The notes: generated by a model not told the origin, from the letters alone. DNA of 64,000 nucleotides from Ancylostoma caninum (GCA_037903475.1 JBAJFG010000445.1:868001-932000), one strand, 5' to 3'; positions 21,356-32,956 are shown, counted from the stretch's first letter. Translations and numbers: made by a program.

Positions 21356-24239
21356 AATATTGTTATCGTAACCCAAAGCTATAACAGATTTTCCATCACC
21401 CTTAAGTGCCGTTCATCCACGTAGCTGTGACAAGGTGTGAATAGATCCCGTTCTCGGCGGATGAATTGCCTCTAAACTGGAAGAAAATTAGTGGTACCCC
21501 CTTTGACCTGCGACAGTCTTCTATCTGCCATGAATTGCTGTGGAAAAATTCACATTCTGTAACTTTTCTTGCGAGAATTCGTTAGCGCTTCCCACATGCA
21601 GATTTTCTTCATAGTTGCATAAGCGGTTTAGTCGGACGAGAGAGGGGTGGAGGGCGGGGAGAACAGCGCACGGTACTTAGGTTTGAATGGTCTTGATGAT
21701 CTTTCTTATTCTTCCACAGCCCATGTAATTTCATCAACTAGGAACGCCTATGATTACTCAACCTCTCAGTTTGAACCAATTTCTGGACTGCACCTGCACT
21801 CTGTTCTCCGTACCCGTGATTTCCAGTCCTCGGTTTACAGTCAATCACATAAACATTTTGTAGCCTCTATCTTAAACGGTTTACTGAAACAAATAAGCCA
21901 ACAAATAAACACCTAAGTTGGAAGAAGTTTTGAGGTAAGAAATTACCTGTATAATAAAAAATGGGCTAGTCACAGAAGAAGGCCAGCAAGATCTTTGAGT
22001 CTCCTGATGTCTATAAACTGAATATTCATTCCATTCAAAATCTTAGTATGATTTTAATAGAAAATTCGTGTACGCAAATGATTAGATGTTATCATAAATA
22101 TTCTGTTCGCCGAATCGAGTCCAATGGTTGAGGCAGCCCAGTTAGTCAGTGTCTATTTAGAGCAAAGTTCATTGTTTTTTTTTTTTGTGAAGAATGAATC
22201 ATGAGAAAAGGAGTAAAATGTTCACTCAAGGTTAACGAGTTTGCTGCAAGATCGGTCAATTAGTGATAGGATTGTAATTTCTCCCGGAATGTCGTTGCGT
22301 CTTACCCTCATCCTGCTCAACACCATGTAATTTTCCGCGCTCTCCAAACACATTTATCTTCTAATTTCGTTAAATTTATTAATTAAAGACGTTGCTTGAA
22401 ACTATTTGTTTGTTCATTATTCATTTATTTAGCTTAACTGTCGCGATGGTGATTCTGCTACTTCACTGAGCTCATTTTATGGAAGTACACCTGAGCAACT
22501 ACAGGTGGGCAGCGTGACAAGAGGTACGCTGCTGGTCTGTGATTGGTCGATTCATGTGCGCGTCGCGGCTACAGCCTTCTAGGGTACGAGCAGTTCTGCG
22601 TGGATATGGACAACTTTTCTAAGCTTTAGTGAGACAGATGAGTGTTTTCGGAACCCACAAACTGTGAGAAGGTGTCCACCGATGTCATTTAGTGCATCGA
22701 ATTTGAATAAACAACCTGAACTTGAAAAGCGTACGCGTGCGGAGCGGTCGCGTCGCGGCGTACGTCTTGACCGCCACCCCTACAGGTGTCTAGGACATGC
22801 CTACGTGTAAGATAGTACATGAAGCGGAAACTAGAGATGACAATAATGAAATTAATTATCTACCCTTTTTCCCTCATTTCTGCATTGGAATGAGAAAAGT
22901 GGTATAGTGCGTTTCAGTGAGAACGATATTTGGAGAGAAAACGGAAGGAAAACGAACGCGGGAAAGTGTGCAGCGATTGGAGAGGAATGAGAGAAAGACG
23001 GTGTAGGCGAGCAGATACTCAACTATCGACGCGTTTGAGACAAAAATTAGTCCAGTGAAAAATAAAAAGGCAAAAGTAAAATTAGTGAGTGGTAACGGAC
23101 AAATATTATGATAACAGACTAGCCTTCCAATTGTTGTCTTCAAATTGTGGATGTTTTGTCGTAAATTCCACAATTTTTTGCTGCTTCTTGAACAAAATTC
23201 TTAAGTATATATAATAAGTGTTTGCTTCATTTTCGGCGACAACGGTGTTTTCCATTGTTTGGTTTTATTCCTCTAACGTAATACGTACACATCTCCCGTC
23301 AATTTCAGGACAATTCATGGAAAGAGCTCTTTATACATATTGTTTTCGTTTGTTCAGGCGCACACTTTTATCAGCACGCCAAATACGTCTATTGTTTGCT
23401 GAAAAGCTTCCACATCTCAATTCTTCGCCTCTGCATCAGAAGGAATTTTTGGAAGCTCTCCTCTGCTGATGTGGGAAACTCCTTCCAATTTCTTGCCACT
23501 GCTATTTTAGTTCAGCTGTTTCTCTGGTGATGAAAAGACCAGTCAATTTCTGGGAACGTCACTATTCTGTGACGGTTGCGTGATCAAAAAATGCTTCTTT
23601 TCCGGATAAATCTTAGTTTCAATGGATCTGGAAAGAAAATTCTTACTACAGCTGGACAATTCCGCGTAAAACGCCGTGTCGAGCCTGCTAATTTGCGAGA
23701 AACCAACGACTCCGTAGAATGAATCGCATTTTTTGCAGAAGAAGTGGACAAGCTGTTCGCGAGGATTCCAGCAGACTACGAGGAGATCCGTGAGGGGACG
23801 GTCTCAGTGTCCGTCTAATTAGGCAACACGCAGCGATTCGTTTCTTCTGTCCGCGTTTTTGGAACCTATTTCTTCAGCATTTGCTTTCCTTCCTTCAAGT
23901 ACAGCAAACGCAGGGTGATTTCTCAAACATAGGTCAAACTCTTGTCAGGCCGCAGATTACAATTCCTTTACTCAAGCAGATTTCATCTCACTATAAATTC
24001 TTCATTCACTTACGTTTACTGAGCAGAGATTGTTCTATTTTGCAAACCTCAGCACTGGCTTTTTTTACCACCTGCTCTATGCTGATAAGGAAAGAGTGTG
24101 CATATTTTTGTCTTAGTATCTGCAAACACCCTAGAAAAAAACCTCTAGTAATGATCATTAATTGCTATCGTTACTAGTAATGTGATGTACTTGCAGCAGC
24201 ACTTTTGAGCCGTGACAAAGTGACAGGGTGAAAACAAAA
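21356..24239. other. Spacer; possible isolated terminal exon near 23740
   Basis: Mostly AT-rich DNA without recognised genes. At about 23739-23818 (+), after an acceptor-like TTTTTTGCAG, the frame reads EEVDKLFARIPADYEEIREG then TVSVSV and TAA. This looks like a real last exon. A short open piece just upstream (GQFRVKR, about 23651-23673) could be spliced to it, but I cannot build or name a gene. Confidence 0.3.
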
Positions 24240-24249
24240 GAAGACATCA

Positions 24250-24410
24250 GGGCATGTATGCATTATTGAGATTACCTATGGTAAACGTGTTAATGTACCC
24301 AAATCTACCCCTCACGCGACACCCAGCAACATGTCTACTGACACGTGACGTCCATATCCAGTAGCTACCCATGGGTAATCGTATCAATAGGTGGAAGATT
24401 ACCCATCATG
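24250..24410 (+). repeat. Left copy of a dispersed element flanking the minisatellite
   Basis: The sequence from TGCATTATTGAGATTACC through GGTAAACGTGTTAATGTACC, CACCCAGCAACATGT to CTACCCATGGGTAATCGTAT recurs in direct orientation at about 27640-27785 and in part, inverted, at 27537-27576. Part of it also appears at 50165. Confidence 0.65.
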
Positions 24411-24597
24411 ACTTATAATAACGGGCTTACTTCGTCTGTCACGTGTGTGTGTGTGTCAGAAAAAAATTCCCTGATTGGCCAGTGATGGTGATTAAGAGGT
24501 CAACAAGATGATAGGGACGGGTATGGTGAGGTTCAAAGAATGAAGAGAAGCTCTAAAGGATGGGGAAGTGAAGAGCGGTGAGTGCACCGCGGTGGGG

Positions 24598-26914
24598 AGG
24601 GTGCGCCGGCGTCCAAAAGTGTGGAAAAGACTGGAGTCGGGTCCAACGATGTGATAAGGGTGCGCCGGCGTCCAAAAGTGAGGAAACGCCTGCAGTCGGG
24701 TCCAACGGTGTGATAAGGGTGCGCCGGCGTCCAAAAGTGGGGAAGCGCCTGGAGTCGGGTCCAACTCGCTGGAGTCGGGTCCAACGGTGTGATAAGGGTG
24801 CGCCGGCGTCCAAAAGTGGGGAAGCGCCTGGAGTCGGGTCCAAAGGTGTGATATGGGTGCGCCGGCGTCCAAAAGTGGGGAAACGCCTGGAGTCGGGTCC
24901 AACGATGTGATAAGGGTGCGCCGGCGTCCAAAAGTGGGGAAGCGCCTGGAGTCGGGTCCAACGGTGTGATAAGGGTGCGCCGGCGTCCAAAAGTGGGGAA
25001 GCGCCTGGAGTCGGGTCCAACGGTGTGATAAGGGTGCGCCGGCGTCCAAAAGTGGGGAAACGCCTGGAGTCGGGTCCAACGATGTGATAAGGGTGCCGGC
25101 GTCCAAAGTGGGGAAACGCCTGAGTCGGGTCCATGTGATAAGGGTGCGCCGGCGTCCAAAAGTGGGGAAACGCCTGGAGTCGGGTCCAACGGTGTGATAA
25201 GGGTGCGCCGGCGTCCAAAAGTGGGGAAACGCCTGGAGTCGGGTCCAACGATGTGATAAGGGTGCGCCGGCGTCCAAAAGTGGGGAAACGCCTGGAGTCG
25301 GGTCCAACGATGTGATAAGGGTGCGCCGGCGTCCAAAAGTGGGGAAGCGCCTGGAGTCGGGTCCAACGGTGTGATAAGGGTGCGCCGGCGTCCAAAAGTG
25401 GGGAAACGCCTGGAGTCGGGTCCAACGGTGTGATAAGGGTGCGCCGGCGTCCAAAAGTGGGGAAGCGCCTGGAGTCGGGTCCAACGGTGTGATAAGGGTG
25501 CGCCGGCGTCCAAAAGTGGGGAAGCGCCTGGAGTCGGGTCCAACGGTGTGATAAGGGTGCGCCGGCGTCCAAAAGTGGGGAAACGCCTGGAGTCGGGTCC
25601 AACGGTGTGATAAGGGTGCGCCGGCGTCCAAAAGTGGGGAAACGCCTGGAGTCGGGTCCAACGGTGTGATAAGGGTGCGCCGGCGTCCAAAAGTGGGGAA
25701 GCGCCTGGAGTCGGGTCCAACGATGTGATAAGGGTGCGCCGGCGTCCAAAAGTGGGGAAGCGCCTGGAGTCGGGTCCAACGGTGTGATAAGGGTGCGCCG
25801 GCGTCCAAAAGTGGGGAAGCGCCTGGAGTCGGGTCCAACGATGCGATAAGGGTGCGCCGGCGTCCAAAAGTGGGGAAACGCCTGGAGTCGGGTCCAACGG
25901 TGTGATAAGGGTGCGCCGGCGTCCAAAAGTGGGAAGCGCCTGGAATCGGGTCCAACGGTGTGATAAGGGTGCGCCGGCGTCCAAAAGTGGGGAAACGCCG
26001 GAAAGTCCGGTTTAACGGTGTGATAAGGGTGCGCCGGCGTCCAAAAGTGAGGAAACGCCAGGAGTCGGGTCCAACGATGTGATAAGGGTGCGCCGGCGTC
26101 CAAAAGTGGGGAAACGCCAGGAGTTGGATCCAACGATGTGATAAGGGTGCGCCGGCGTCCAAAAGTGGGAAACGACGGGAGTCGGGTCCAACGGTGTGAT
26201 AAGGGTGCGCCGGCGTCCAAAAGTGGGGAAACGCCTGGAGTCGGGTCCAACGATGTGATAAGGGTGCGCCGGCGTCCAAAGTGGGAAACGCCTGGAGTCG
26301 GGTCCAACGGTGTGATAAGGGTGCGCCGGCGTCCAAAAGTGAGGGAAACGCCTGGAGTCGGGTCCAACGGTGTGATAAGGGTGCGCCGGCGTCCAAAAGT
26401 GGGGAAAGGTGTGGGAAAAGTGGGGAAACGCCTGGAGTCGGGTCCAACGATGTGATAAGGGTGCGCCGGCGTCCAAAAGTGGGGAAGCGCCTGGAATCGG
26501 GTCCAACGGTGTGATAAGGGTGCGCCGGCGTCCAAAAGTGGGGAAACGCCTGGAGTCGGGTCCAACGATGTGATAAGGGTGCGCCGGCGTCCAAAAGTGG
26601 GGAAGCGCCTGGAGTCGGGTCGCCGGCGTCCAAAAGTGAGCCTGGAGTCGGGTCCAACGATGTGATAAGGGTGCGCCGGCGTCCAAAAGTGGGGAAACGC
26701 CTGGAGTCGGGTCCAACGGTGTGATAAGGGTGCGCCGGCGTCCAAAAGTGGGGAACGCCTGGAGTCGGGTCCAACGGTGTGATAAGGGTGCGCCGGCGTC
26801 CAAAAGTGGGGAAACGCCTGGAGTCGGGTCCAACGGTGTGATAAGGGTGCGCCGGCGTCCAAAAGTGGGGAAGCGCCTGGAGTCGGGTCCAACGGTGTGA
26901 TAAGGGTGCGCCGG
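24598..26914. repeat. 59-bp minisatellite, about 39 units
   Basis: Tandem units of 59 bp contain GATAAGGGTGCGCCGGCGTC and CAAAAGTGGGGAA, followed by CGCCTGGAGTCGGG and TCCAACG. Units differ mainly at two sites (GGAAA/GGAAG and CGGTG/CGATG) and a few are shortened or rearranged (near 24765, 25098-25137, 26400-26425 and 26615-26645). On the minus strand all three frames stay open for most of the array (up to 779 codons), because the unit has no minus-strand stop in any frame and 59 is not a multiple of 3. The plus strand has TGA and TAA in each unit. I read this as a non-coding satellite. Confidence 0.97.
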
Positions 26915-27536
26915 CTTCAACAAGTAATAGGAATTCGCTAGGCGGGTCTATTTCTGCATGGGGGGTACGCTTATCCTGTTTCGGCGGACCCTTCTACCTA
27001 AATCGCCTAGATGTACATTGTTTCCTTTCGTATCGGTGTTCTCTTCCCATTCCTTTGGAGAAGAACCACTCCTTCCTTTCCATTTATATACACCGGTGGA
27101 CCCTTATCACTTGAATTACCACAACAACCAGTTGAGCCTAAATCATTCCAACATAACATTTGCACTGAATTGGTTACACTCAGTTCTTCACGGCCATATA
27201 CTTCGCTCATATGGAAGAGCATAACTTCGTTCATATGGGGGAAAGCTACCACGTACGGGATCAAGGGTTTCTCAGGAGAGCGATAGAACTGCGTGGAAGG
27301 ATGCAGATTTTATCAATCCATCTACACTTTTGTCTTTGCTTTCAAGGTGCAGTATGCGAGCGAAGCGAGCATCAATAGAAGTCTGGAAGTCCGGCGTTAG
27401 CCGGACGGCCAGACTGGTTCTTCCAATAACGCATTTGGACCGAGAGGCATAGTCGTCTTCTTGGGTAGCAGCTGGTAAGAGACATGTCGCGTAGGAGATA
27501 AAGACATGAATGAGTGCCAGGTAATGTGTGAAAGTG
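26915..27536. other. Spacer right of the minisatellite
   Basis: Short frames on both strands (26958-27286) have no recognisable product. At about 27379-27412 there is a compact interrupted hairpin: GTCTGG, TCCGGC, GTTA, GCCGGA, CCAGAC. Confidence 0.4.
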
Positions 27537-27790
27537 TATACATTAACACGTTTACCATGGGTATTCTCAAGTCTGATCTCTATTCACCGAGGCCATACTT
27601 GTAAAGGTTTTGTAGGAGTCGCTCCGTGTGATTATCAAAGCTGTGAGCAAGTATGCATCATTGTCCGTGGTAAATGTGCTAATTCACTCGAGTTCACCCG
27701 TTAACTGGCACCCATCGACATGTTTACCCAAAGATGACGTTGTCAGTGTCCAGCTGCTATGCATGGGTAATCATACTTATAGGTATGAGC
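27537..27790. repeat. Right-side copies of the minisatellite-flanking element
   Basis: At 27537-27576 lies an inverted copy (CATTAACACGTTTACCATGG) of the left flank at 24266-24300. At about 27640-27785 lies a longer direct copy (TATGCATCATTG, GGTAAATGTGCTAAT, GACATGTTTACCC, CATGGGTAATCATA). The minisatellite is thus bracketed by related sequence. Confidence 0.65.
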
Positions 27791-27812
27791 TTACTAGTTC
27801 TGGACGCAGGAG

Positions 27813-28048
27813 TGGCAATTCAGGGGTGGGATGGGAAAAAAGTGGCGCCTCCACCACTTTGTGGATCCGGATGGAATAATAAAACTACTAAAATATTAGT
27901 TTTAATATCAAATAAAAAATAAGCACTTTAAAACACATAATAATAAAAATAAACAATCAAAAGTTGAGTAGTACGAAATTTTGTTTTGTTTAAAGTAATT
28001 TCGAAAATTTGGCGATCCATTCTTGGAGGGGGGAGTGTGCGTTCGCCA
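27813..28048 (+). mobile_element. Short non-autonomous TIR element (MITE) with CAGGAG duplication
   Basis: The element begins TGGCAATTC and ends TTCGCCA; the flanks 27807-27812 and 28049-28054 are both CAGGAG. It has GC-richer ends and an AT-rich core of about 130 bp with no coding capacity. Related copies lie at 7141-7366, 9611-9800 and 31226-31800. The TGGCG-type end resembles the CAGNGGCGGA ends of many hAT elements, but a 6-bp target duplication does not fit the usual 8 bp, so the superfamily is open. Confidence 0.65.
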
Positions 28049-28054
28049 CAGGAG

Positions 28055-29454
28055 CTTACCCATCCATCCAGTAATGCATCCTAGCCCTAGTCATTTAGTT
28101 CTTCTCAAGGAAACATGCCAGGATCTGAAGGGAGCCATCCTAGGGTGCTGGTGGTGATTCCTGTATCATTTATTCCCTTATTTTTCACCCCGTTATTCAA
28201 CCTTTATTCATTTTGCTCAATTGTTAGGAATGTAGTCTTCATGCTCTCGAGTGTTTGAAACTAGCCTTTTTATTAATTATTAGAATTACTCTTATTATTA
28301 TTCTAATTATCTTCTCTTCGATGTTTCTTAATGTTTTCGCCTAACAATAATCCCAGTTTGTACCCACCCCTTCCGCGCTTACTTGAACTGTAAGTAATAG
28401 TTTGCTTAGCGGTTTGCGTGGGATTGACGGTCGTTGATCGGCTTACCATTTGGTGTAGCCTGCTGGCGGAAGGTCCTTTATCGGGCTATTCATCGTCTCG
28501 CATCCAACATATGGCAAATGAGGAACTCCCCACGTCCATATGTGAGAGAAAGTGAGCGGAAGCGCTTATGGTCGGGGATGGTGAGGCGGACGGAGACGGA
28601 CGGGAGGCAAAAAGTCCTCCAGGAACAGCGCGGCACGTTCCGCCGCCACCACAAGGCGTGAATTGCTCGCCTCGCAGATAGTCATGGCCACTTCGAAGGG
28701 GGGGGGGGGCGACCATCTCGCGACGGTGTCCGGTCCCCGGAGAGGAGAAGCCGCCCGTCTAATGGACGTGCCGTGAGTTCACGAACCATCACACCTCGTC
28801 GTCGTACCGTCGTCGTCCGCATCGATCTGGGGGGCCTCGATCATCGGGGCTCAGCAGCCACTGACCGCAAACAATAGCGCCGCGCTCTCGCGTACCGCAT
28901 TCCTTTCTCTCCTACAACTGTTCAAGCGCTCTGATTACGCTCGACGGCTACCAGATCCTCTCGTACCGTCGTTTTTCCATCACCTAGCCGGCACAGCTAG
29001 TTTCCCTGCGGAATTCTCTATTCCGTTATTTTACCATTTTTCTTGTTCTATAGTCGTCCACTTCATCTTCGTCCCATTAAAGAAATTTCATCCCAGAAGC
29101 CGACTGGAAAACGAAGTAATGAGGCTTGTATCCGGAATAATGACTGTCCGGCACTGCATGTGGTTTTTCAAGCCTCTGGATTGCTTTGTATCTGATTGAA
29201 TCTTCAAAGCGATCACTTCTTTCTTGGATATCCTTTTACTCTCATGAATCAATCATGATGGTAATGTTGAGGATCGATCTCTTTAAAAGAAGATTCGGTG
29301 TTGAAGTCTATGATTGTCGCGATGACCTCGGCGCGTGTCCTCAATCGGTGTTCGACATGTGAAAAATCGTCAAATTTACAGTATTATTCCATAAGATAGA
29401 TTAAAATCTTGTATTTCCTCGCTTTCAATTCCTCTCTGCCGCCACCACTGATAA
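28055..29454. other. Spacer, GC-rich patch, no gene supported
   Basis: A GC-rich patch near 28540-28990 has short frames on both strands and a G12 tract at 28698-28709. None shows splice structure or domain likeness. Confidence 0.4.
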
Positions 29455-29735
29455 GTACTCAAAGCGCCAAAAAGTTCTTGCTAACAAGCATTTGACGAAC
29501 AAGTTCCTGATCACATCTGAGTTTTTCTCACTCTAAAGCTTGTCGACAACTTGCTTTCACACCTCCTTCCCATCAAGTTGTTTTGGCTCTTCCTAGTCGA
29601 CAGGTTGTCGGGAGAAAAGGTTGCTGACAATTTGTTTTTGTTTAGTGTGATGATGTCAAACTTGTCGACAACTATTTGCTAGTTAAAGGTTGCCTGCGAG
29701 TTGTTTCGAGCAAAGATGTGCTGACAACTTGTTCA
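29455..29735. repeat. Cluster of TTGTCGACAA / CAACTTG motifs
   Basis: Within about 280 bp the near-palindrome CTTGTCGACAACT occurs twice in full (about 29538 and 29660), with degenerate versions GTCGACAGGTTGTCG, GTTGCTGACAATTTG and GTGCTGACAACTTG between and after. Spacing is irregular. Its meaning is unknown. Confidence 0.45.
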
Positions 29736-31225
29736 TGTGGATCTGAGTAGATATGAGGAACGTTATGAGGAAATCTTGCTTAGAACAAATTCGCTCTTGA
29801 ACGTACTTAAGAGTAAGTGCACATCTTCATTTTTTTTAACTCGTCACATCACCTACATTTATAACAACTTGCAAGGTGGAGGTTGCGCAAAAGAAGAAGA
29901 GCACAACCGCTGCAAGTAAATTTGATTTGGTAACCCAGTCAGCGGAGTCACGCAGGGTTTTTGTAACGAATTTCAAACCGCGCGAAAAGGAAGAGACGAT
30001 TCCGCTCTGTTCCAGCGTCCATTGGAACTTTTCCCTAACCTAGACCTTTCATACAGCATTTTTGTACGCGAAGCAGTTCTGAGCTCTGAATCGTTCATGA
30101 ATATGATTACCTTTGATATATTCACTGCCAAGATAACTGGTGTAAAAAAATGAACCACAGTGTGACCGTGGGACGCTCACCGCGTTGGTTACGCGCCGCG
30201 GCCGCTCGCGGTGTTCAAAGCTGTGTGCACATAATCCAGTTAACTTGTTGACGGTATAACTCATCCAGTGACGAGATGAAAAAAAACTTTTCCAATGATT
30301 AAAAGAAGCATAGCTGCTAAGGCTGCAGATCTCTCTATCCGTTCAATTTTATCGACAAAAGGAAAAGCAAGTCTTGTGGTGTAACAAAGTGTGGAAAGAC
30401 TTTGGATTATGTTTCCTTCCCCTGATCAAGACTAGAAAAAAATACACATGATTATGGAATACTCTCCCCAGGCTTTTATTTCATCAGTAATGTATAGGCT
30501 TTTTGCAACAGCTTTTTTTTCACTAGCACTGGAGGACTGTCAAGCTTTTTGCCGGTTATGATTGTTCCCATGGCTGCCCCTCAGATCATGTTTCCGCTGT
30601 GAAATGATGTCAGACGTAGTTTTCGCAATAATTAACAGTTGTTCTACCACTTTTTAAGCCCGTCTGATATCATTTGTTCGACTATTAGTCACCACAGCGC
30701 ATAAATATGCTACCGCTGTTTATTGACTCAGCGGGGATATGAAGAGCCATCAAGGAATTGCCGTCCGCCAGAGTGCACTATATCCACCTTGCTGAAATTG
30801 GACACCTCTTCGGAACATGGTGGGAACCCGGACCTCGTCCCGAAACAGCTGCGCTGTGAGCTCTAGCTTTTTCGGACTTCGTATTTATTGTGAGTTAGTT
30901 TTTAGTTTTTATCAGTTTATACCCGTAGCTTGCATCCTGTGGACGCGACCTCGTAAAACGTCATCCGTGAGCTTTTCGAGCGATACCCAGATCAACCCAT
31001 GTCCATATGTATGTGTTACGACGCTTCGCTCTAGACACTTCAGTTGTCTTTTAGTGTGAGCTGGTCCAGAGAAGACTGTGGGTTGAGATACTGCAATATC
31101 AACCGGGGAGTGTAGTGTTTCTGGTCGCTGCGGACGCGACGACACTGGTTTTGATACGTATCGATCTGTTCACAGCGGCGACAGTGCCAGCGACTCACTG
31201 TTCGCGATCAATATGTACCAAATCA
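29736..31225. other. Spacer, no gene supported
   Basis: Only short overlapping frames on both strands (for example 29973-30264 minus, 30817-31059 plus), with no recognisable product or gene structure. Confidence 0.4.
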
Positions 31226-31800
31226 GTGTCAATGGCGGACGGAGAAAGTGGGCGGTGGGGGAGAGGCGAGAGAAAAGTGAGATCTCCGTCTTTTTGGAGA
31301 CCCGGGTGGAAAATAAAGATGGTGAAAAATACTAATTACAATATTAAGTGATTATAAATAAGGGCGTGTGGCGCATTGGTAAGAGGCCCGCTGCGCACGC
31401 ACACGATCAACGGTTCGATACCGCTCGAGGCCAGTCAAGAGCTCCATCACTCCGGGGCCGGTAAATTGGTACTAGAGGAGTCTGGGAGGGTGAAGCACTG
31501 ATTTCGTACATTGGATGCCTCCCGCAAGTCACTGTATAGGGCACATACGCATTCAATGCCTCTACGATGCTCAGATGAAGTTGTGTGCGTGGCGCATCCC
31601 ACAAACCGGGACTGATTAACGCCGACCACTTTATCCTTTTGTCCTAATAATAAGTAGTTAATAATTATTGTTAAAAAGAATAATATGAATAATTACTTGT
31701 AAATGAACTCACGCAAAGCTTCCAATTATAATATTTTGCTAAGTAATTTCGAATATTTGGCGACTCATCCTCGAGGTTGGGGGGGGGGGGTGTGGTGGCA
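31226..31800 (+). repeat. AT-cored TIR element copy split by a SINE
   Basis: The left part (TGGCGGACGGAGAAAG, GTGAGATCTCCG, GACCCGGGTGG, AAATAAAG) and right part (AAGTAATTTCGAATATTTGG, CGACTCATCCTCGAGG, G tract, TGTGGTGG) match the family at 27813-28048 and 7141-7366. Between them lies the SINE 31362-31650, so the SINE landed in this copy. A G12 tract is at 31779-31790. Confidence 0.6.
31362..31650 (+). mobile_element. tRNA-derived SINE with intact A and B boxes
   Basis: The head has a pol III A box TGGCGCATTGGT (31369-31380) and B box GGTTCGATACC (31412-31422), 31 bp apart. The 3' end of the head does not pair with its 5' end, so this is not a working tRNA gene. The body from about 31455 matches the copy in SPB1 intron 7. 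The tail runs into TAATAATAAG repeats. Which tRNA gave rise to it is not clear. Confidence 0.8.
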
Positions 31801-31823
31801 AATTTACATACCTGTATCAACTT

Positions 31824-32072
31824 TGATAATTGTGCAGGACAAACGCAGACCAAACGGCGTAATGGTTCGGGTAGAAACCCTAGCAGCAACGGTTGCCAGT
31901 TGCTGCCATATTCCCGTCGATTGCTGCTCAATCTGTCGGCCCTTTAGCAGCAACTGCTGGGGGAGAGTGCAGCAATCAAGAGGAGAATGGCAGCAACCGG
32001 CAACCATTGCTGCTAGGGTTTTTAACCGAACCATTACGCCGTTCGGGCTGCGTTCATGCTGCACAGTTATCA
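31824..32072. repeat. Foldback element, about 110-bp arms
   Basis: The left arm (TGATAATTGTGCAG, AACGGCGTAATGGTTCGG, AAACCCTAGCAGCAA, GTTGCCAGTTGCTGCCAT) pairs with the right arm ending CTGCACAGTTATCAG at 32072. Weaker pairing runs out to about 31803 and 32098. The right end (CTGCGT, AGTTATCAG, GAAAGTC) recurs at 44412-44462. Confidence 0.9.
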
Positions 32073-32340
32073 GAGAATTGGCAAATGTATATGTCGAAAG
32101 TCGTTCGCTTTAATGCCTTGCAGAACAAACATCAATATGATTCAGTTCGTGTGGCAGCCGTTTTTATCCTGGTGTGATGTCGCCGACATCACCTCCATAT
32201 TTCGTGTCGGAGCAATTACGCGGAGTGGTGCAGTTTTGATTCAAACACAAATTTTTCGTTACTTTTTTCTTTGCTGTTCATATATATCTACGTAAAAGCC
32301 GTAACTCCAGTATTTCTGCTATTCTTACTATTCTTCCAAC

Positions 32341-32542
32341 TACAGGAAGCTCCAAATGTCCGCAGTCAAGAGGGCGTGGCCACGGCGCGGCTCTTTGATC
32401 AGACACAGGCGCTCTCTATGCTGCCTCTGGCTTCTCTGACTCTGCAGACAACCAGTGGCAGCATGCAGAGCGCCTGCGTCTCTGCCTAAAGCCGCGTCGT
32501 GGCCACGTCCCTCTTGACTGCGGACATTTGGAGCTTCCTGTA
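32341..32542. repeat. Foldback element, about 85-bp arms (family with 33661-33820)
   Basis: The left arm begins TACAGGAAGCTCCAAATGTC and the right arm ends GACATTTGGAGCTTCCTGTA. Inner blocks are GGCGTGGCCACG, GCGCGGCTCTTT and GACACAGGCGCTC. The same block order occurs in the palindrome at 33661-33820. Confidence 0.93.
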
Positions 32543-32956
32543 CATTCTTTGATATGACACGGCCAAGAAATATTTGAAGAATTTTTTTTTAAATTCCGAA
32601 AAGTACAGCGTAGTCCACTAGTAATATAGTTATAAAGGTATTAGAGAAAGAGAGAACGCGAGAATTAGTGCCGTAGTAGGGGAGGCAAGCGAGAAATGCA
32701 GATCATAGACCAAATAGTCAGCTTGGGTCGTCTCGGAACGGACTATAGCAGGCGGTCGCAATGTGGGCTGGTCGCATTTTGAGGAAGTACGTTAGCGATA
32801 ACAATAGGAGATCTAAAGCGTACTAGCATTTTTGAAGATTTCTATCGTCTAAAGGTCAAGTTATACTCTTTGCATGCGTCTTGAGATGCAACCCTATTTT
32901 TATGGATATATTCGAGTCGAACGCATGAGCGCATGGTTGCTAATCTCTTTCAAGTT

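Noticed and set aside
22494..22800. Foldback with CACCTG ends
   Set aside because: Only a few bases pair (CTACAGGTGG / CCACCCCTACAGGTG), which is not enough for an inverted repeat call.
24598..26914. CRISPR-like array
   Set aside because: The units are contiguous with no unique spacers, and the genome is clearly eukaryotic.
24492..26923. Minus-strand open frames of 303-779 codons
   Set aside because: They are products of the 59-bp minisatellite, which lacks minus-strand stops in every frame. Parallel frames are equally open, units carry frame-changing length defects, and there is no start, domain or splice context.
31362..31436. Functional tRNA gene
   Set aside because: A and B boxes are present, but the 3' side does not pair with the 5' acceptor stem and the unit continues into a repeated body, so it is a SINE head.
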